Positions 8,133 through 13,549 of a DNA stretch of 13,549 nucleotides are shown in pieces. The notes under the pieces were generated by a model, which worked only from the letters and a program-made list of their open reading frames with translations, was not told where the DNA came from and ran no database searches. Numbering within the stretch: position 1 is the first letter of the stretch; each line of letters begins with the position of its first letter. The position numbers and the translations under genes were made by a program. This stretch comes from Candidatus Ozemobacteraceae bacterium. Lineage in GTDB: Bacteria > Muiribacteriota > Ozemobacteria > Ozemobacterales > Ozemobacteraceae. The stretch lies in NCBI GenBank assembly GCA_035373905.1, contig DAOSOK010000069.1, positions 1-13,549 on the forward strand, read 5' to 3'.

Positions 8133-9299
8133 GTGGCTGGTTTTCATGGGTATTATTATTTTCCACAATATATATCCGTCGCTCAGCGAAAAGTCCAGGC
8201 CGAAAAAGCGCGAAAAAAGCTTGAAAAGAGCGGCCGGAAGCTCGACCCGGTGACGGTCACCGAAAAGGGCCGCCGCCTGTGCCGCAGCTGGTGGGGAAAC
8301 GCCTGGACCGAGAACCTCGCCCGCTTCAGCGATTACGACAATCGCCTGCCGCGCGGCCGCTCGTATCTTCGAAACGGCGCCGTCATCGATCTCAAGATAG
8401 CCAAGGGGGTGGTCTCGGCCCTCGTTCAAGGGACGCGCCTTTATGATGTATCAATCGATATAAAACCTCTTCAACCCGACGTTTGGAAATCGCTTATCAA
8501 GGACTGCTCGGCGAACATCACCTCGCTGGTCGATCTGATGGCCGGCCGGTTCACCGACCCGGTCATGAATCGCCTCATTCGCTCGGGCGACGGCCTGTTC
8601 CCGGAGAAGAAGCAAATCTCGTTCACCTGCTCCTGTCCCGATTACGCAGGCATGTGCAAGCACGTCGCCGCCGCAATGATGGGCATAGGAGTGCGGTTCG
8701 ACGATGACCCGGCGCTGTTTTTCAAGCTTCGCGGGGTCGATCCGCAGGAGATCATCACCGCCATGGCCGGCTCGCTGACCACGCTCGACACCGCGGCCGA
8801 CGGCGACGACCTGTTCCCTGCCGATTCGACGGATCTCACGGCGATGTTCGACATCGACCTCGAGCCGACGCCCGTCCCGAAGCCCGTTGCAGGGAAGAAG
8901 GCGCCCTCCTTGCCGGCCGCGAGCGCCACGAAATCCGTGAAACCGGCGAAGGTCGCGAACGTTGCGAAACCGCAAAAAATCGCCGTTCTGGTGAAAGCGA
9001 AGAAAGCGGTGAAAGCGGCGAAACCGCCGAAACCCGCCATGCCCGTGCGAACCGAGAAACCGGCGAAGAACGCAGCAAAAGCGAAACCCGCCGCCCCCCG
9101 CACCGCACGCTCCGACGTTTCCAGCCGATTCCAGCCCGGTGTCCTGATGAAATCGGCCGAACTGCGCGCATTCGGGCTGACCCAGGCCGAAATCCGCCGC
9201 GCCTTTTTCGACGGCAATCTCGAAGCCGGCCCCGCGCGCGGCGAGTATGTCACCAATCGCAAAAGCCTCGGCTGGCTCCAGGCAACCTGCAAACACTGA
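8133..9299 (+). CDS. SWIM zinc-finger protein with Lys/Ala/Pro-rich tail
   Basis: A 388-residue protein, the usual partner of SNF2 helicases that lack their own SWIM finger. The N-terminal half has the family segments SWWGNAWTENLARFSDYDN and RGRSYLRNGAVIDLKIAKG. The SWIM finger is C166-x-C168-x6-C175-x-H177 in FTCSCPDYAGMCKHVAAAM, a zinc site thought to bind DNA or protein. Residues about 246-330 are low-complexity Lys, Ala and Pro, like a histone H1 tail, which suggests non-specific nucleic-acid binding. The final 55 residues (from LMKSAELRAFGLTQAEIRRA) form a small predicted globular module that I do not recognise. The start is GTG, supported by GGGAG eight bases upstream. It lies 264 bp after the SNF2 gene with a palindromic repeat between, and 99 bp before a Uma2 gene. 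Family assignment is strong; function comes only from the pairing. Confidence 0.88.
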   Translation: MAGFHGYYYFPQYISVAQRKVQAEKARKKLEKSGRKLDPVTVTEKGRRLCRSWWGNAWTENLARFSDYDNRLPRGRSYLRNGAVIDLKIAKGVVSALVQGTRLYDVSIDIKPLQPDVWKSLIKDCSANITSLVDLMAGRFTDPVMNRLIRSGDGLFPEKKQISFTCSCPDYAGMCKHVAAAMMGIGVRFDDDPALFFKLRGVDPQEIITAMAGSLTTLDTAADGDDLFPADSTDLTAMFDIDLEPTPVPKPVAGKKAPSLPAASATKSVKPAKVANVAKPQKIAVLVKAKKAVKAAKPPKPAMPVRTEKPAKNAAKAKPAAPRTARSDVSSRFQPGVLMKSAELRAFGLTQAEIRRAFFDGNLEAGPARGEYVTNRKSLGWLQATCKH

Positions 9300-9342
9300 C
9301 ACCGTCCAGGCTCCGGGCTCCGTCACCGAGTCCTCGACCCCG

Positions 9343-9379
9343 GCAAATCGCCCTGGCGCTTGGCAAGACATCGATTTGC
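9343..9379. repeat. Inverted repeat between SWIM and Uma2 genes
   Basis: GCAAATCG (9343-9350) and CGATTTGC (9372-9379) are perfect 8-bp arms around a 21-base spacer, ending 19 bases before the Uma2 start. No T-run follows, so it is unlikely to be a terminator. It could be an operator or an mRNA hairpin near the ribosome binding site. The rest of the 99-bp gap shows nothing else. Confidence 0.45.
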
Positions 9380-9389
9380 GTGTTATCGC

Positions 9390-9393
9390 GGAG
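9390..9393 (+). promoter_or_regulatory. Ribosome binding site deciding the start of Uma2 paralogue 2
   Basis: GGAG lies five bases before the ATG at 9399 and favours this start over the upstream in-frame start at 9360. Confidence 0.6.
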
Positions 9394-9398
9394 AAAAA

Positions 9399-10031
9399 AT
9401 GGCACACCCGGCAACAGATCCCAAAGACTTTTACACCTACGCCGACTACCTGACCTGGCCCGACGACGAGCGCTGGGAGATCATCGACGGTATCGCCTAC
9501 AATATGTCCCCCTCGCCGACCGTGAATCACCAGGAAGCGTTTGCCGACCTCGTGACGCAGCTTCGCCTGTTTTTGCGGGGCAAGCCCTGTAGGGTGATTC
9601 CTGACTGTGACGTCCTGCTTCCCAAAAGTACCGAAGCCGAGGCCGAGATCCGCACTGTCGTCCAGTCTGATCTTTCCGTGGTCTTCTCCCCCGAAAAGAT
9701 CGAGGGCAAACTCACCCGCGGCGCTCCCGACATGATCATCGAGATCATTTCCCCCAGCTCGGCTTCATACGATCACGTGAAGAAGAAATACATATACGAA
9801 CGGGCCGGGGTGAGGGAATCCTGGCTCGTCGATACCGAAAGCCGCGCCGTCACCGTCTACATCTTTGATCAGACCACCGGCCGATTCGCTGAAGGCAGTC
9901 TGATCGAAGACGCAACGAAGATCCCCGTCGCCACCCTGCCCGGCCTCGAGATCGATTTCGCCACGGTCTTCCCACCACGCCCCCGCTCCCACCGGGAGCC
10001 CCCGAAAAGCGACCGTTCCCCACCCGACTGA
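9399..10031 (+). CDS. Uma2 family (DUF820) putative PD-(D/E)XK endonuclease, paralogue 2
   Basis: A 210-residue Uma2-family protein. It aligns with paralogue 1 without gaps over the core: FYTYADYLTWPDDERWEIID (11-30), the putative metal-binding Asp91 in VVQSDLSVVF, Glu115 in MIIEIISPSS and Lys128-130 before YERAGVRESW. In the usual PD motif the Pro is replaced by Ser90, while the Asp and the Glu are kept. The tail VFPPRPRSHREPP (190-202) is shared in form with paralogue 3. The ATG at 9399 was preferred to an earlier in-frame start because it gives MAHPATDP, matching the family start, and has GGAG five bases upstream. It lies in one direction with the SNF2 and SWIM genes and 74 bp before the SEC-C gene, so the four may be cotranscribed. 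The nuclease fold is known for the family; activity and target are unknown. Confidence 0.9.
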   Translation: MAHPATDPKDFYTYADYLTWPDDERWEIIDGIAYNMSPSPTVNHQEAFADLVTQLRLFLRGKPCRVIPDCDVLLPKSTEAEAEIRTVVQSDLSVVFSPEKIEGKLTRGAPDMIIEIISPSSASYDHVKKKYIYERAGVRESWLVDTESRAVTVYIFDQTTGRFAEGSLIEDATKIPVATLPGLEIDFATVFPPRPRSHREPPKSDRSPPD

Positions 10032-10032
10032 G

Positions 10033-10081
10033 TCGCCTGGAAAGAACCCGGCACGGCACTCCTACCGAATACTTCAGGCGA
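10033..10081. repeat. Inverted repeat between Uma2 paralogue 2 and the SEC-C gene
   Basis: TCGCCTG (10033-10039) and CAGGCGA (10075-10081) are perfect 7-bp arms separated by 35 bases, filling most of the 74-bp gap. There is no T-run. The structural meaning is uncertain; chance is quite possible at this length. Confidence 0.3.
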
Positions 10082-10105
10082 GACGACCCCACGAAGAGCT
10101 ATCAA

Positions 10106-11590
10106 ATGACCACAGCGCCCGGCTCACAGGCACCTATGCTTCTGGGAATGACCTTCGGCAAGCTGAACGAAGATGCCAGACGGAAAATCGAGGATCAGTT
10201 TGCTCACCGCTCCGGCATTCCGCTGAACGTGGATCTCGTTCTTCACGGCTATTCCCGCTCCAGCCCCACGGAGTGCGCGACCTGCCCGAGGTGCGGCAAG
10301 CCGACACAGCGCCGGGTCTGCCGGGTGGTGGGATTTGAGAAACAGGGAGAGTCGGTACGGCTGTTCCATCAGGCCTGGTTCTGTACCCCATGCCAAACCG
10401 TCGTTTTCGACAAAACAGCGTTCGACGCCGAATCCGCGGCGGACGGCCGCTCCGAGGAGATTTTCGGAATCGAGCTTGCCGAGTATCGCCAGTTCAATTA
10501 TTTCCAGTCATGGAACGACTTCTGGGCCATTCCCACGGTCGATGAAAAACGACGGACGACCGGCAGACTGCTGTTCCCCGGCATTCGAAGCCCAGAATCG
10601 CCCCAGGCGACGCTCGGGGACTTCTCCGGCCTCTCCCTGACCGGACCGCGGCCCGGAATCATCGCGTTGAAGACCCCGGAATTCGCCGACCGCCGGTTTT
10701 CCTGCCTGTTCACAGCCTGCCAGAGCCCGACCTGCCCCTGTTTTGAAACGACCTGGACCTGCCTCCCGCTCACCGCCGACGCCAGCGAAAAAATCCCGGG
10801 GGCCAGGCTTCTCAAAGTCACCGTCGATCCCAGAAGAAAAAAGGTCACACCTCTGCCCTCCGGGAAAAGAGTCATGGCCGTTACCAAGTCCTTTGCCAAG
10901 GCACTCCAAAGAGAGTTGTCCGGCGAGGACTGGAACGTCATCATCGCCAAGCTCATGGGCTGGAAACGACATCTGTACGAAACCATCGACCCGGAAACGG
11001 TTGAGGCAGATTTTCCCATCGATATGGTTTCATCGAACAATATGGCCGATATGATCGGCATTTTCCGCGGCTACCCAGGGTTTGCCTTCGACCTCGATGG
11101 AACGCCCTGGATGGCAATGGATGGCCATTGCGTCAATCCCGACTGCGTTTGCCGCAACTCGTATCTTCAATTTTTTCCCACCGAGGGAGATTTCACGGAA
11201 ATCGGCCCCGAGAACCCGCTACTCTGCCTGTATGACCGCGCAACCCGACAGATGACACCGGCCAAACGGCTTGTCCCGGCTGATCCCGGTCTGCTGAGCC
11301 GCATCTTCGATGCCCTGCGCGAGGCCTATCCCGACCTCGATGCCAGACTCGACCGAAACGCCGCGCTGCTCAGCCGAATGTTCGCCAAGTGGCTGAAAAA
11401 GGTTCCAACGATTCCTGCTGTTGCATCCAGCCTCTCGGGCCGGTCCTACGCGCAGACTTCGCCCGCAACGTCCCAGACGACGACCGAGCCGAGTCGCACG
11501 CCCCCGAATATCTCTACCCCTGCGGCAGGTCGAAACGAACCCTGTCCCTGCGGCAGCGGAAAAAAATACAAAAAATGCTGCGGCGCCTGA
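10106..11590 (+). CDS. Unassigned cysteine-rich protein with zinc ribbon and C-terminal SEC-C motif
   Basis: A 494-residue protein I cannot place in a named family. From the N-terminus there is a likely zinc ribbon, C60-x2-C63 (CPRCGK) paired with C93-x2-C96 (CTPC). The same pattern CxxPxCxC then occurs twice, at C205/C210/C212 (CQSPTCPC) and C342/C347/C349 (CVNPDCVC). A long middle region has no transmembrane segment. A Ser/Thr/Pro linker (about 440-472) leads to a SEC-C zinc motif, C480-x-C482-x8-C491-C492, in PCPCGSGKKYKKCC. SEC-C motifs are known from the SecA C-terminus and as a tail on many unrelated proteins, where they bind zinc. There is no signal peptide, so it is probably cytoplasmic. 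The ATG at 10106 has a GAAGAG about seven bases upstream. It is convergent with the next gene, with eight bases between. No catalytic motif is visible and no function is claimed. Confidence 0.85.
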   Translation: MTTAPGSQAPMLLGMTFGKLNEDARRKIEDQFAHRSGIPLNVDLVLHGYSRSSPTECATCPRCGKPTQRRVCRVVGFEKQGESVRLFHQAWFCTPCQTVVFDKTAFDAESAADGRSEEIFGIELAEYRQFNYFQSWNDFWAIPTVDEKRRTTGRLLFPGIRSPESPQATLGDFSGLSLTGPRPGIIALKTPEFADRRFSCLFTACQSPTCPCFETTWTCLPLTADASEKIPGARLLKVTVDPRRKKVTPLPSGKRVMAVTKSFAKALQRELSGEDWNVIIAKLMGWKRHLYETIDPETVEADFPIDMVSSNNMADMIGIFRGYPGFAFDLDGTPWMAMDGHCVNPDCVCRNSYLQFFPTEGDFTEIGPENPLLCLYDRATRQMTPAKRLVPADPGLLSRIFDALREAYPDLDARLDRNAALLSRMFAKWLKKVPTIPAVASSLSGRSYAQTSPATSQTTTEPSRTPPNISTPAAGRNEPCPCGSGKKYKKCCGA

Positions 11591-11598
11591 CATCGAGG

Positions 11599-12270
11599 TC
11601 AGCCGTGCCGTTCTTCCTTGTCGTTCCCTTGCTCGCCCTGCCGCTCGGCTAGGTATCGTGCGGGGGATTCGCGTGTGATGTTCGGGCGAGGCGGGAAGAC
11701 GGTCGTGAAGTCGATCGTCAGCCCGGGAAAGGCGGCAACTTCGAGGCGCAGGTCTTCCCCGGCGAAGATGTCGGCTTTGCCGTAGGTGCCTTCGGGTGAT
11801 AGGTGATACACCGTGACGATGCGCTCGTCGGGGTGAACCAGCCAGTATTCCTTCACGCCGTGGCGCTCATACAGGCGCCGTTTGACGATGTGATCCTTGC
11901 TCGCGGTCGATGGGGAAAGAATCTCGATGACGAAGTCCGGCGCCTTGCGGCCGCCCTTTTCATCGACGCCATCTGGGGCGCAAACCACGGCGATGTCCGG
12001 CTGCACGACGTCACGAATCTGATTTTCCGACTCCCCCTCCCGCGCCAGCCGGAAATCGTAGGGGGCCGAAAAAAGATGGCAGGGTTTGTCCAGAAACCAG
12101 GCATCGAGTTGACGGAAAAGCCCCCGAAAAACGATCTGATGGGCCGTCGACGGCGCCGGCGTCATGTCGTAGGGCTCGCCGTCGATCAGTTCCCAACGCT
12201 CGCCTTCAGGCCAGGTCAGATAATCGGCATACGTATACGTCTGCTCAGGTGATCTCAAAGGATGTGCCAC
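11599..12270 (-). CDS. Uma2 family (DUF820) putative PD-(D/E)XK endonuclease, paralogue 3
   Basis: A 223-residue Uma2-family protein on the minus strand. The N-terminal signature is YTYADYLTWPEGERWELIDG (12-31). The putative active site is Asp92 in VVQPDIAVVC, Glu116 in FVIEILSPST and Lys130, then YERHGVKEYW (134-143). The C-terminus VFPPRPNITRESPARYLAER ends in a charged tail. The start is a GTG at 12270, chosen because GGAGGT lies seven bases upstream and the product then begins (M)AHPLRSPEQ, matching paralogue 1's MAHPLASP. An upstream in-frame start at 12330 would add twenty unrelated residues. The gene stands alone on this strand, tail-to-tail with the SEC-C gene and divergent from the AAA ATPase gene. 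It is clearly diverged from the other two copies at silent positions, so not a recent duplicate. Confidence 0.91.
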   Translation of the reverse strand: MAHPLRSPEQTYTYADYLTWPEGERWELIDGEPYDMTPAPSTAHQIVFRGLFRQLDAWFLDKPCHLFSAPYDFRLAREGESENQIRDVVQPDIAVVCAPDGVDEKGGRKAPDFVIEILSPSTASKDHIVKRRLYERHGVKEYWLVHPDERIVTVYHLSPEGTYGKADIFAGEDLRLEVAAFPGLTIDFTTVFPPRPNITRESPARYLAERQGEQGNDKEERHG

Positions 12271-12277
12271 AGGAACT

Positions 12278-12283
12278 ACCTCC
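12278..12283 (-). promoter_or_regulatory. Strong Shine-Dalgarno deciding the GTG start of Uma2 paralogue 3
   Basis: On the minus strand this reads GGAGGT, seven bases before the GTG start. It is the best ribosome binding site in the window and fixes the start codon. Confidence 0.75.
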
Positions 12284-12301
12284 AACCACAACATCACCCC
12301 T

Positions 12302-12330
12302 ATCGTATCATGACCCTCCAATTTCAGCAA
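12302..12330 (-). promoter_or_regulatory. Possible sigma-70 promoter for Uma2 paralogue 3
   Basis: On the minus strand TTGCTG (12325-12330) and TACGAT (12302-12307) are 17 bases apart, matching the -35 and -10 consensus at three and four of six positions. Transcription would begin just upstream of the GGAGGT site. The match is modest and is only a candidate. Confidence 0.35.
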
Positions 12331-12335
12331 TGAGT

Positions 12336-12371
12336 TGCCGATTTTTATTGATTTTCGGCATCAAGCTGCCG
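12336..12371. promoter_or_regulatory. Alternating TGCCG/CGGCA arms upstream of the AAA ATPase gene
   Basis: TGCCGA (12336-12341), TCGGCA (12355-12360) and TGCCG (12367-12371) form three arms, of which the middle one can pair with either neighbour. They lie within the 111-bp divergent gap and end eleven bases before the ATPase start. This could be an operator or an mRNA fold; chance is possible. Confidence 0.3.
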
Positions 12372-12381
12372 TAAATTGAAG

Positions 12382-13533
12382 ATGATGAAGATTCTGCCGC
12401 GAAAGATTGATCTGCATTCACTGCTGGAGAAAAACAGCTTCTTCCTCTTCGGCCCGAGGGCGACGGGAAAGACATGCTGGATCAGGCATTCCTTGCCGCA
12501 GGCACGCCTGTTCGATCTTCTCGATTCAGATGTCTACGACCGGTTTCTGAGGCGACCCCGCCAATTGTCCGAAGAGATCGGGGAGCGGGACACGCTGGTT
12601 GTCATCGACGAGATTCAGAAACTCCCCCGGCTCCTGGATGAAGTCCATCGCCTGATCGAGGAGCGGGGCATCCGGTTCCTGCTGACGGGCTCGAGCGCCC
12701 GGCAACTGAAGCGACAAGGAGCCAATATGCTCTCCGGGCGTGCCTGGCAGGCCGGCTTCTTCCCCCTCGTATCGCCAGAGATCCCGAATTTCGATCTGCT
12801 GAGGTTCCTGAATTTCGGTGGCCTGCCTCGCGTGTATCTCTCGACAAACCCGCTGGAGGAGCTGAAAGCCTACGCGCACCTGTACATCCACGAAGAGGTG
12901 AAAAACGAGGCTCTGACCAGGAAAATCGAGAATTTCGTCCGTTTTCTCGACGTGATGGCCGCCGCGAACGGCCAGGAGGTGAACTACCAGAGCCTCGCCG
13001 GCGATTCCGGCGTTCCGCCCCGAACGATCGAAAACTACGTCGAGATTCTGAAAGACACGCTCATCGGGTTCGAACTGCTCCCCTTTACGGGAACGAGCAA
13101 ACGCAAAGCCGTCTCCCGTTCGAAGTTTTTCTTCTTCGACCCCGGCGTTGCCAATTTTCTTGCAAAGCGCCTCCCCATCAGCGAGGGGAACCCCGCGTTC
13201 GGCACATCCTTTGAACACTGGATCATCCTCGAGATTCGAACCTGCCTCAGCCTCGCACGAATCGATCTTCCGTTGTGTTACTGGAGAACCACGCTCCGGG
13301 ATGAAGTCGATCTGATCGTCGGCAATGACCTCGCTATCGAGATCAAGTGCACCAGGCAGGTCCAGGACAAACATCTGAAGGGCCTGAGACGCTTGAGGGA
13401 AGAAGGAAAAGTCAGAGAATACTGCCTCATCAGCCGCGACCCCGTTGCCCGAACGATCGACGGCATCAGAATTTGGCCGTACGAAGACTTCCTCGCCCGC
13501 CTGTGGGCGGGAACCATCTGGAATATCGGCTGA
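12382..13533 (+). CDS. AAA ATPase with DUF4143 C-terminus
   Basis: A 383-residue protein of the large AAA_14/DUF4143 family. Walker A is GPRATGKT (24-31), Walker B LVVIDEIQK (72-80), and the sensor-like strand FLLTGSSARQLK (99-110) follows. A winged-helix-like stretch (YQSLAGDSGVPPRTIENYVE) links to the DUF4143 region. Its end holds D310-x9-E320-x-K322 in EVDLIVGNDLAIEIK, a PD-(D/E)xK nuclease-like signature. The family is widespread and often multicopy, and its role is unsettled. ATG codons occur at 12382 and 12385 and a TTG at 12376; none has a good Shine-Dalgarno sequence, and 12382 is a choice among near-equal options. A weak TTGATT/TAAATT promoter (12348-12377, 18-base spacer) would place transcription at about the start codon, so the mRNA could be leaderless. 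It is divergent from Uma2 paralogue 3. The gene is complete, ending 16 bases before the window edge. Confidence 0.9.
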   Translation: MMKILPRKIDLHSLLEKNSFFLFGPRATGKTCWIRHSLPQARLFDLLDSDVYDRFLRRPRQLSEEIGERDTLVVIDEIQKLPRLLDEVHRLIEERGIRFLLTGSSARQLKRQGANMLSGRAWQAGFFPLVSPEIPNFDLLRFLNFGGLPRVYLSTNPLEELKAYAHLYIHEEVKNEALTRKIENFVRFLDVMAAANGQEVNYQSLAGDSGVPPRTIENYVEILKDTLIGFELLPFTGTSKRKAVSRSKFFFFDPGVANFLAKRLPISEGNPAFGTSFEHWIILEIRTCLSLARIDLPLCYWRTTLRDEVDLIVGNDLAIEIKCTRQVQDKHLKGLRRLREEGKVREYCLISRDPVARTIDGIRIWPYEDFLARLWAGTIWNIG

Positions 13534-13549
13534 CGTTCCACACACCCGA

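Noticed and set aside
8451..9530. 359-codon minus-strand frame opposite the SWIM and Uma2 genes
   Set aside because: Its Phe/Arg/Gly-rich translation mirrors the Lys/Ala/Pro tail read backwards. It has no domain and is a shadow.
11591..11598. Bidirectional terminator between the convergent SEC-C and Uma2 genes
   Set aside because: Only eight bases separate the stops, and I found no hairpin with T-runs on either side.
12526..13545. 339-codon minus-strand frame opposite the AAA ATPase gene
   Set aside because: It is antisense to a protein with intact Walker motifs and the translation resembles no family.

Overview
The window is a GC-rich bacterial chromosome segment (I estimate roughly 60% G+C by eye) carrying eleven protein-coding genes, one of them cut by the left edge. 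The sequence alone does not fix the organism. A glutamine-dependent NAD+ synthetase of the long type, a complete dTDP-L-rhamnose pathway, three Uma2-family genes, an AAA/DUF4143 ATPase and GC-rich palindromic intergenic repeats together suggest an environmental, probably uncultured, free-living bacterium. I would not name a phylum. No rRNA, tRNA, CRISPR array, insertion sequence or phage gene was seen.

Left part (1-5150). The C-terminal part of NAD+ synthetase (nadE) ends at 799. A 187-bp gap follows, holding a palindromic repeat (858-923). Then comes a tightly packed same-strand run: a Uma2-family putative endonuclease (987-1643), rfbD (1640-2512), rfbB (2612-3703), rfbA (3709-4581) and rfbC (4578-5150). 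The four rfb genes encode the whole route from glucose-1-phosphate to dTDP-L-rhamnose: RfbA makes dTDP-glucose, RfbB dehydrates it, RfbC epimerises it and RfbD reduces it. The product is the rhamnose donor for surface polysaccharide. The Uma2 stop overlaps the rfbD start (ATGA), as does rfbA with rfbC, so the Uma2 gene looks translationally tied to the sugar operon.

Middle part (5157-11590). A 903-residue SNF2-family helicase starts 6 bp after rfbC. After 264 bp, which hold a second, compound copy of the same repeat (7932-8019), comes a SWIM zinc-finger protein with a long Lys/Ala/Pro tail. SNF2 helicase and SWIM protein are a known bacterial gene pair. Next come a second Uma2 gene (9399-10031) and a 494-residue protein I cannot assign to a named family. 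That protein has an N-terminal zinc ribbon, two copies of a CxxPxCxC motif and a C-terminal SEC-C zinc motif.

Right part (11599-13533). A third Uma2 gene lies on the minus strand, tail-to-tail with the SEC-C gene, and starts at a GTG with a strong Shine-Dalgarno sequence. Divergent from it is an AAA ATPase with a DUF4143-type C-terminus, which has a visible PD-(D/E)xK-like nuclease signature.

The main points of interest are the paired repeat elements, the three diverged Uma2 paralogues (one coupled to rhamnose synthesis), the helicase/SWIM/Uma2/SEC-C cluster and the cysteine-rich unassigned protein. I see no proof of a new defence system. The grouping of a helicase with several nuclease-fold proteins deserves comparative checking.
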